Assembly: GCA_039704465.1 (NCBI GenBank) | Contig: JASFAU010000003.1 | Coordinates: 372,001-436,000 of the forward strand | DNA length: 64,000 nt | Direction of reading: 5' to 3' | From: Plasmodiophora brassicae | Taxonomy: Eukaryota > Endomyxa > Phytomyxea > Plasmodiophorida > Plasmodiophoridae | Notes under the pieces: generated by a model | The model's database searches: none | Seen by the model: only the letters and a program-made list of their open reading frames with translations | Told to the model about the DNA's origin: nothing | Translations under genes and position numbers: made by a program | Part shown: positions 56,890 to 64,000 of the stretch, piece after piece | Layout: every line of letters starts with the position of its first letter | Numbering within the stretch: the first letter of the stretch is position 1

Positions 56890-59601
56890 TCATCTGCCGC
56901 GTTTCTTGTGGTACAAAAGCAGGACGGCCTCGGTCTTCGCCGCCTCCGTCAAGCCAACGTGGCCAACGACGTCGTCGTTGTCAATGGACCACCACTGCGG
57001 CAATAGGCGCCTTCGGGACTTCCAGAGGCGCCTGAACGTGTAGTAGTCGCTGGTGGCGTGCCGGCGCAGGACGACGGCGACCAGTTCATATGTGGCGCCA
57101 TCGGCCCCGATACGGGAGACGTGCTTCTCTAAACTGAGCTTCACATCGACGTCAACAGGGCGGGCGTCAACTCGCTCGCCTGCCACTCGATCGAGGTGGA
57201 ACAGCAAGAACCGGGACGGCACCTGGAACTTCCGTGTCAGGTCGTCGCGGTTGAGAGACGCCTCAATGCAGGTCGACAGTCTCCTGCAATGGTCCGACCC
57301 GATGTCGAGCGTGACGACGCCACCGGGCAGTGCCATTGTGGCCTGCGACCCATTTCGCGACTCGACCATGGACGGCGACACGTGCCGGGACCAGGCGCGT
57401 TGCAGACCGACCACGTCGAGAAGCGGTGCCATCACGTTCTTCAGGAAGTCCACCGGGGAGTGCTGCCTGTACATCATGCGCCACGCCGGGATGAACTCAT
57501 CGTCAAGTTTCAACGCGCGAACGGCGCCGGCGACCGCGTCGTAGAGCGAGAGCGCGTTCCCCTTCGTGGCCGTGCAGTCGGGGTCGGACAAGCACGACAG
57601 CATCGCCAGCGTCTGGACTCGAAGACCGGTGCCGCCGTCGACATCATCAACGGCCTGGTTGTAGGGGATACTGGCAATCAGTTGCATAACACTGTTCGCG
57701 TAACTCATTGCACCCAGGTTAGGGATGCCGTTCGGGCGTGCAGGCCACGTCTTCGAAGGACGTCGCGTCGGGGAGAGGGGGCGTGCAAGAGTACGCTCCA
57801 GCGCGTAGCGCTCCTCGGAAGACAGAGTTAGGTTCTGCTGGCGCTGGTAGAGGAGATAGGCGCTGCTGTTGAGAATATTGATGCCGCCGAGAACACGGTC
57901 ACGGTAGTCGCACATAGGCGAGACAGCGCCGTCATTGATTAACCACCACTGCCCAGTGGAGCGCTGACGTTTCAGGGCGACGTAGTGCCCGCCCTGTGTC
58001 GTCGCGCCCATGTGGAGGACGGCGGCGACGAGGCGGTACTGGAAATCGGCCGGATCGAGGCCAGGCATCGCGGCCGGGGACATGTCGAGCACTTCGGGGA
58101 TGTCGATCTCCTGGAACACCTTTTCGGTGGTACGATGGTTGTCCTTCCGCGGACAGTACCGGGGCGTATGGACCAGCAGGTAGGGCGGCGCGTTGTTCAG
58201 GTGCAATGCCGCCGATCCCATCTGCTTGACGTCCTCAAGCGTCGTAACGCTGACTCGCTCGACAACGTCGTGGCAGGCGGCGCCGTTGGACGCATTGCTC
58301 CAGGTGCCGCCCCCTGCACCCTGCATGACGTGCCACCTGGTGACGTTGCGTTTGCCGAATTCGCGAGGCTGATCCGGCCGAAGGGACAGCGAGCCATCGC
58401 GCAGGCACTCCAGCAACGTGGAGCAGGTCGGCTCGCTGCACAGGTTCGCCTTGACGTCGTTGCGCGGCTCGCCGTCCGGCAACCATTGCGTGTACTGCTG
58501 ATCGTCGCTGACCCAATGCCTGGTGACGGTGAACGTCAGCGCACGCTCCCAGGCGGGCTCCAACCCGATCGCCACCAAGGCCGACTGAATGACCTTCGTC
58601 AGGTACTCGTCCGCGCATTGCTGTTCTGACAGCATCGTCCGCGCGAACGGGATCAAACGACCGGGGGCGTACAGGTCGTCGATGGCGCCGACTTCGATGG
58701 CCGCCCTCATGGCCTCGAACATGGCAAGCGAGTCCTGGTAGGAAATGGCGCCCGCCAACGGGTCCAGGACTTGCGCCATCACGCGTTGCAACCTGGGCAC
58801 GAATCGTTGCAGGGTCGCGTCCATGCCCGATAGCGTTTCCTGGCCGATCGACATGACATGATCGACAACGGGGTCAATGGCCGTCAGCATCTGCATAACG
58901 CTGTTCGCGTAGCAGGTCACTGCACCAACGTTCTCGATGCCCGACGGTTTCCCGTCGAACAGCGGGCGCACCCAGCGTGACGCGAACGTATCGAACGGTA
59001 CCTCAGCCACAGACGTTGGAGATCCCGGGCGCCCAGGTGGCGATAGAGGATGACGCGCAGGCGACCCAGGCGTTGGAGACGGTAGGGCATCAGGCGCGTC
59101 TGGAGGCGGCGGTCCAGGAGATGCGGTCCAGTCGCGGTAGGCCTGGTAGGCGATTCTGGCAGTGATCGTGGCAATGGGCAGCGCTACCGCTGCCTTCTGG
59201 CATTTCGGGCCACAGATGGCCGGCGGAAGGTGCTGCGGTTGCAAGCCGCGACCCACGAACTTGTCGTACGCTTCGGCCAGAAGCAGGGCGGCCAGTCCGC
59301 CGACAGCGGACCGTGCGACAGGGTTGCGGGCGACGCGCGAAACGATCGACGGCTGCCTGACGTAGGCGGGCGCTAGTGCACGCGGGGCAATCGCGACCGA
59401 GCCGTTCGTGGCGGTGACGGCGACGGTGACGATGCAGGTGACCGTGGCGGCCACGGCGATCACGCCGATGACGGGAACGGCGTGCGTCATCGCCCAGTGC
59501 TGGCCCGCCACTGCCAACCTCGCCAGTCGACGCCTCAGCGGCATCAACTGCGTTCTGGCGAACCTGCGGTCTCCTGCACGGGCGCCACGGGGCCGCTCCA
59601 T
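56890..59601 (-). CDS. Membrane-anchored tandem USP protein B (second domain degenerate)
   Basis: Single exon, 903 residues. An N-terminal helix (VPVIGVIAVAATVTCIVTVAV, about 42-62) and two weaker hydrophobic stretches (about 99-112, 136-152) precede the first USP domain. Domain 1 has the Cys box GIENVGAVTCYANSVMQML (Cys230, again with one extra residue) and the His box GGHYVALKRQRSTGQWW. Domain 2 (from about 640) begins GIPNLGAMSYANSVMQLIA, where the catalytic Cys is absent. Its His-box position reads ATSDYYTFRR, so the His is gone as well. The second half is therefore a pseudoenzyme, perhaps a ubiquitin-binding or regulatory module. The N-terminus (HAVPVIGV) and a CGPKC motif are shared with gene C, so B and C are close paralogues. 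Confidence 0.88.
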   Translation of the reverse strand: MERPRGARAGDRRFARTQLMPLRRRLARLAVAGQHWAMTHAVPVIGVIAVAATVTCIVTVAVTATNGSVAIAPRALAPAYVRQPSIVSRVARNPVARSAVGGLAALLLAEAYDKFVGRGLQPQHLPPAICGPKCQKAAVALPIATITARIAYQAYRDWTASPGPPPPDAPDALPSPTPGSPARHPLSPPGRPGSPTSVAEVPFDTFASRWVRPLFDGKPSGIENVGAVTCYANSVMQMLTAIDPVVDHVMSIGQETLSGMDATLQRFVPRLQRVMAQVLDPLAGAISYQDSLAMFEAMRAAIEVGAIDDLYAPGRLIPFARTMLSEQQCADEYLTKVIQSALVAIGLEPAWERALTFTVTRHWVSDDQQYTQWLPDGEPRNDVKANLCSEPTCSTLLECLRDGSLSLRPDQPREFGKRNVTRWHVMQGAGGGTWSNASNGAACHDVVERVSVTTLEDVKQMGSAALHLNNAPPYLLVHTPRYCPRKDNHRTTEKVFQEIDIPEVLDMSPAAMPGLDPADFQYRLVAAVLHMGATTQGGHYVALKRQRSTGQWWLINDGAVSPMCDYRDRVLGGINILNSSAYLLYQRQQNLTLSSEERYALERTLARPLSPTRRPSKTWPARPNGIPNLGAMSYANSVMQLIASIPYNQAVDDVDGGTGLRVQTLAMLSCLSDPDCTATKGNALSLYDAVAGAVRALKLDDEFIPAWRMMYRQHSPVDFLKNVMAPLLDVVGLQRAWSRHVSPSMVESRNGSQATMALPGGVVTLDIGSDHCRRLSTCIEASLNRDDLTRKFQVPSRFLLFHLDRVAGERVDARPVDVDVKLSLEKHVSRIGADGATYELVAVVLRRHATSDYYTFRRLWKSRRRLLPQWWSIDNDDVVGHVGLTEAAKTEAVLLLYHKKRGR

Positions 59602-60311
59602 CCATATTTAGCACTGCGCACGCGGCGTTTTTAGCGTAGTACTGACTACAGTCATACCTACTGAACGTCCCTGGAGACCTTCGCCCAGCGACTCCGGCCC
59701 GACGGCAGCGTCAAGTGCTGCCGGGAACTACAGACCTATACGTTCCTGAAATAGACGTGCAGACTGTGGAAAGCAGCCAGTAGGGCAACGTGTTTCTCAG
59801 AAGGTCGTGCGAGACTCGCAGCTTCTGATCGCTACGACCGCCGATGCGAGCATCTTACCGAAGGCGACCAACCTTGATTCGGCATCGCTCTTGGCGCTGC
59901 GCGAAACGTACAACCGGAGAGAGCAAGGTACGATCGTGGATAAACGGCATTCGTCTATGGTGTCACCTGAGTTCGAAGCAGGACACTACAGTGGCAACTA
60001 CGTCGACTACGTTGACTCTCCGCGAACGACACCAAACGACGACGCTACGACAGGCGACGATCTCGTAGCAATAGAACGGGGCGTCGGGTGGAAAGGTGTC
60101 CTGGTGAGCATAAATCCCTGGCAGTAACTGCAGCACCTGGTTCTTGAAGTTCGACATTTCGGAGGCCCCATTTACGATGTGGTCGCCCTGCAGGTTCTGC
60201 TTGTTATTGGCGACGATGGAAATGATGGAAATTAGCTGCATGACACTGATCGCGTAACCTGTCGGCACGACGTAGGATCGGAGTGAGCTTTCCCGTGCCG
60301 CGGTCGAGCAT
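59602..60311. other. Spacer between USP genes B and C, with a USP relic
   Basis: The left two thirds hold nothing recognised. The right end (60120-60300) contains the USP relic listed next. Confidence 0.5.
60110..60300 (-). pseudogene. USP relic (Cys-box fragment)
   Basis: The minus strand reads PTGYAISVMQLISIISIV then SNFKNQVLQLLPGIYAH, clearly derived from the TCYANSVMQL segment of the neighbouring USPs. The catalytic TCY is changed to TGY and no start, membrane helix or His box accompanies it. Remnant of a further tandem copy. Confidence 0.75.
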
Positions 60312-61916
60312 TTAGATGTCTTCGGCTGTTAAACGCCGCTTCTGGCGTTCATAAAGAAGGAACGTACTGCTGTCCAGAACGGTGGCGGACGATTTCGGAT
60401 CCACAATGTCATCGTATCCGCTCATCTTCTGGACACGATCATCGTCGATGAGCCACCACTGGCCGTTAGAGCGCTCACGCTTGATGGCGATGTAGTGCCC
60501 GCCGTCCGCCGTGTCGCCCAAATGAAGTACGGCGGATAACAGGCGATACTGGACGTCATCGGCGTCGAAGCCATCCATAGCGAATGGCGACATGTCGAGC
60601 AGGTCGGGAATGTGGACCTGTCGACGCACCTTCACTTGAGGTTCGCCCCCGATTCGATACACCCTGGTCGTCTGGATCAATAGGTACGGCGGCGCGTTCT
60701 CCAGGTAGTCTCTGGCCGTCCCAGCCTGCTTGATCTCAACCTCGACAACCCGAGGAGCATCGCCACCTTCCCTATCGTCGACGATTGTCTGCGACGTTAT
60801 GATGTTGTGACGTCCGAACGAACGAGGGATGGTCGTCGTTGTCGTCAGGCCATTGTCGAGAATGCAACCAATCAGCGACGAACAGTTGCGGCAGAAATTC
60901 AAATCCAGGTGGGTCTGCTGTCCGTTCGGGAATGGAACCACCTCATGATACTGCCGATCCTGGCTGATCCATTCCCTGGTAAGCGAGAACTGGAGGGCAC
61001 GGTTCCAGTGGGGTCCCGCCTCGATCGCACCGAGCAGCGGTTTGACAAACATCATCAGGTATTCGCGTGCGCATTGGCGCTCAGTGACCATCTCATCCAC
61101 GAACTCGTCGTTCAAAGAGTGGGCGAATGCGCCCGCCTTGGCGGCGCTCTTCATGGCACCGAACATGCTCTGCGAATCTTCCGCGGACACGACCTCCGCT
61201 GACGGATTCGTGACGTGCGACATCACCACCTGTAACGTCGCGACGACCTGCTGCATGGTCGGCGGCAATTTGGAAAGCGCCGACCCGTTGATCGACAGGA
61301 TGTAGTCGACGACGGGGTCGATGCCACTCAGCATCTGCATAATACTGTTCGAATAGCAGGTCGCTCCGAGGTTCTTGATCCCGGTGGGCCACGGTCGGTC
61401 AACAGGTTGGGCTGAAACCGGAGCAGCCGATGCATCACTTGCTTCTTGCGGCGCTGGAGGATGAGGAGTTTCCTGTTTCTCTTGTCGTGAGCTCTGCGAC
61501 GTGAAACGATAGGCGCCAATCGTTGCAGGGACAATCGTTACAGCCGCCGCTAACAGCGCCGCCTTGCATTTGCCACCACATGTGACGCTCAACCAGCGTT
61601 CAACGACCGGACCAGGGACGTTGCCATACTCGCTCAGACCGGATAATGCAAGCAGAGGAAATCCACCGGCAGCGGCTTGAACAGCAGGGTTCCGGAGGAT
61701 GCGTGCGGCGAAGGTCGGCGGAAGCGACGGCGGCTGGTTCTGGACGGGAGGCACGGGATGCCCTGACGGAGACGCGCTCTTGCCGTGGTTGATGGCAACG
61801 GCGATGGTGACACAGGTAGCGACGACGGTCAGCGCCAGCACTCCGATGACCGGCACGGCGTGCGCCGCCACCCACTGCCGTGCAGTCGCTGCCAATGTTG
61901 CCACTCTTGTCGTCAT
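60312..61916 (-). CDS. Membrane-anchored USP deubiquitinase C
   Basis: Single exon, 534 residues from the ATG at 61916 (the frame is open further upstream, to 62204, with several internal ATGs, the one at 61916 placing the membrane helix near the N-terminus). TM helix AVPVIGVLALTVVATCVTIAV at about 20-40, a further hydrophobic stretch after CGGKCKAALLAAAVTIV, then the USP domain. The Cys box GIKNLGATCYSNSIMQML has canonical spacing (Cys187). The His box is GGHYIAIKRERSNGQWWLIDDD (His474) in two overlapping parts. A possible zinc-binding pair is FCRNCSSL. Predicted active. Regular paralogue of gene B. Confidence 0.88.
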   Translation of the reverse strand: MTTRVATLAATARQWVAAHAVPVIGVLALTVVATCVTIAVAINHGKSASPSGHPVPPVQNQPPSLPPTFAARILRNPAVQAAAGGFPLLALSGLSEYGNVPGPVVERWLSVTCGGKCKAALLAAAVTIVPATIGAYRFTSQSSRQEKQETPHPPAPQEASDASAAPVSAQPVDRPWPTGIKNLGATCYSNSIMQMLSGIDPVVDYILSINGSALSKLPPTMQQVVATLQVVMSHVTNPSAEVVSAEDSQSMFGAMKSAAKAGAFAHSLNDEFVDEMVTERQCAREYLMMFVKPLLGAIEAGPHWNRALQFSLTREWISQDRQYHEVVPFPNGQQTHLDLNFCRNCSSLIGCILDNGLTTTTTIPRSFGRHNIITSQTIVDDREGGDAPRVVEVEIKQAGTARDYLENAPPYLLIQTTRVYRIGGEPQVKVRRQVHIPDLLDMSPFAMDGFDADDVQYRLLSAVLHLGDTADGGHYIAIKRERSNGQWWLIDDDRVQKMSGYDDIVDPKSSATVLDSSTFLLYERQKRRLTAEDI

Positions 61917-62284
61917 GTTCGCCGTTCTGTCAGCCGGCCGGCTGCGGACCCGGATCTGTGGGAGTCGTCGCGCTATATTAAGGCACATCAGGTTCGGCGC
62001 GAACTTCGGCGGAGATTGCAGTTCATCGTTTCGGGCGGACGCTGCGAGTGGCATAAATACAATATTAATTGGATCATCAGGAGAGGCGAGTGGTAACGGA
62101 CGAGGCTGTGCAGAATATGGCATTTCCGTGCGCGCGTCTGGCAGCCTAATGGCCGTTCTATTCGAAAAGGAATCTGCTGTAAGGCCAACTTTCAACCGTG
62201 TCACGCTTGTTGGGCGTCAGACAACGTGGTAAATAATTGTGCAATTGCCATTTATCGTGTACGCTCGCGTACCTGCCTAGGTAT

Positions 62285-64000
62285 CTATCGCTTTCGGCCG
62301 CCGACGCCCGCGAAGAACTTGACAATCTCGTCGGGAGCCAGGTCGAATTCCTGCTTGCGGTCCGTGTCCAGCTGGCGTGCCCGAACGGAATTCTGCAGGT
62401 ACTTGTCCTTGATGGTCAGGAGCCACGATGCGCCTCGCGTCGCGGCGACGTCCTGCTGCTCCTCGAGCGTGGCGGTACGCGATGGCAGGAATGCGACGTT
62501 GATGCCGATGCCGTACAAGTCGCCGACGATACGGAGCTTCTCATCGAAGACCTCGTCCGATCCCACCGACGCGACGAACACGTCAGTGCAATGGGCTTGG
62601 ACGATCCTGCTAGGTCGGCGCTCCCTGGCTTCCGCAACGGCGACAGCGTCCCATAGCTGCTCGATGGCTAGGGATAAGCCCACTCCACGGCACGATGACG
62701 GTGATGACCGAGCGGCCTTCATGGCGTCGTCAAACCGCCCGCCGACCGCAAGGCAAGACCGTATGCCGTCCGAGATGACGAAAGACTTGGCGATGAACGA
62801 CGAGAACGGTGACGAGGAAATGGAGAGCAATGGGCAGATTTCAACTCGTTCCAGGTGCAGGCCGAACAGGGCAGCGCTCGCAAGTATCTTCTGCAATTCG
62901 TCTTGGAACGTCGGGGGTCAGAACGCGTTCACATTCCCTGACAGAAGCGGGACGTACCAATGGCGTTCAGCGCCGTCCGGTTGTGCACGAAATGGTTCCT
63001 GAGCTGGGTGAGTGCATCGTTTGGGGCACCCTTGATGTTCAAGACAGATAGGAGGAGGGCGACGTTCGCTTTCGGCCCATACCGAGAGACGAACGTGCGC
63101 ACTGTGTCTACGGGCGTCGACGGCGTGACCTGCATCGAAAGAAGTTCGGCTCGACATCCTTCAGGAATACGGCCTGCGGGAATCACATGCGATGAACGAG
63201 ATGATACAAAGAGGAGGGTGGTAGCCCATACATTGGTCCAGGACTGCCTGCGTTAACATCGTGTGGCCCACAGCGAGACGGGCCTCTCCGACGGCCGGGA
63301 ACGTGTTGACGAGTGAAAACATGAGGGCAGCGATCTCGCCGTCGGCGTAATGGCTAGAAGCATCGGCGCCGACGATATCGAAATCAGCTTGGGTGACGTG
63401 ACGAGGGACTGGCCGCGACAATGACGACGAAGACGGGTCTTGTCGGAACACGGTTCCAATCTGGAAGTACCGCGGACCTTGGAGCTTACCAGGGTCAGAC
63501 ATAAGCAAATCGCGACGAAGATCCCGTCGAAGGTCTGTACGACAGCGTCGTTAGAACCACGTCTGTAAGACTAGAAGGTACGAACCTAGAAGGCGGCCCT
63601 CACGGTCCATCAGAAGAATCGGTAAGTCATTCTCGGATCTGGCAGTGTTCGTAGGCTGCACAGGCGTCATGATGTTGCCGGATAGCTCTCTGATACCTCG
63701 AACCGTCAGGAGCAAACCATTCCAACCCCATATCCAGCCGATTGGTTACATTGCCGAGTGCGCCTCAAACGCAGTACGAACGGCATTGAGGACGGCTTGT
63801 CGGGAGGCAGCGGCCATCCATTGCATTCCTGTCGCTGGTAAAGAGTGGAGTGACAGCCCAGATATACACAGTACGTCAGAGGGCATCGGACGCGCACAGT
63901 TGAACAGCTCAGCGAGAAGGCGGTGGTAGAACGGAGTGTTTGGATTCGCTATTGTTCTATAGCTGCCATTAGCGAAACCAGCAACACGAGTAACGCCGAA
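62285..64000 (-). CDS. GCN2-type eIF2-alpha kinase, C-terminal HisRS-like part (partial)
   Basis: The gene enters from the right edge, so the RWD and kinase domains are outside. The visible part holds NPNTPFYHRLLAELFN, which in GCN2 links the kinase to the HisRS-like domain. LPILLMDREGRLL, the class II-like segment FQIGTVFRQDP with DFDIVGADAS, and LAVGHTMLTQAVLDQC follow. Then come LAVGGRFDDAM, GVGLSLAIEQLW and an anticodon-binding-like end (TDVFVASVGSDEVFDEKLRI). HisRS motif residues needed for catalysis (for example intact HisA QRYKLE and HisB motifs) are not seen, as expected of the uncharged-tRNA sensor. Introns include one at about 63531-63582. A true HisRS is the alternative but fits less well. 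Confidence 0.8.

Overview
The window is nuclear DNA of a gene-dense, GC-rich eukaryotic microbe. Nearly every gene is recognisable only after removing short GT-AG introns of about 37-90 bases, most of them 50-62. Genes sit on both strands and are often separated by less than 100 bases. A ciliary dynein assembly factor (DNAAF1) implies a flagellated stage. A GPI-anchored Crh-type GH16 enzyme implies a chitin/glucan-type wall at some stage. Together with the short introns and compactness this fits a zoosporic, walled protist (a plasmodiophorid-like rhizarian or a chytrid-like organism). The sequence alone does not settle the species.

Layout. 0-14.5 kb: 5' part of mitochondrial HSP70, prolyl-tRNA synthetase, a Josephin deubiquitinase, a DUF3605 protein, a divergent dynein light intermediate chain, a WD40-BTB-kelch-BTB fusion protein, a CSB/Rad26 repair ATPase and an NR2C2AP-like protein. 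14.5-20.9 kb is a transposon graveyard. A Ty3/gypsy chromovirus-type element with identical 214-base LTRs (15255-19891) has landed in a Ty1/copia protease fragment that is itself part of an inverted duplication. Ulp1-like and MULE-like scraps lie nearby. 21-31 kb: a small conserved protein, SPT20 (SAGA), a membrane protein, HIBCH, DNAAF1, a type II glycosyltransferase-like protein and a UBL-PUB-RING protein. 31-42.4 kb: a PH-domain protein, an exostosin-like glycosyltransferase divergent from a rhomboid protease, and a 1,686-residue coiled-coil protein. 42.5-54.7 kb: an acidic unknown, mitochondrial IF-2, a GBF1-type Arf GEF, Notchless, the GH16 enzyme and a pterin dehydratase. 54.9-62 kb: three tandem membrane-anchored USP deubiquitinases, a USP relic and a MULE transposase scrap. 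62.3-64 kb: the HisRS-like C-terminus of a GCN2 kinase, running off the right edge.

The genes are mostly unrelated housekeeping functions, so no operon-like logic is expected. Two features stand out as possibly new. One is the continuous in-frame fusion of a plant-type WD40 protein to a BTB-BACK-kelch-BTB-BACK protein. The other is the local family of transmembrane USPs, which includes a tandem enzyme whose second USP domain has lost its catalytic residues.

Exon boundaries were placed by hand from GT/AG signals, reading phase and remembered family alignments. No transcript or database search was available.
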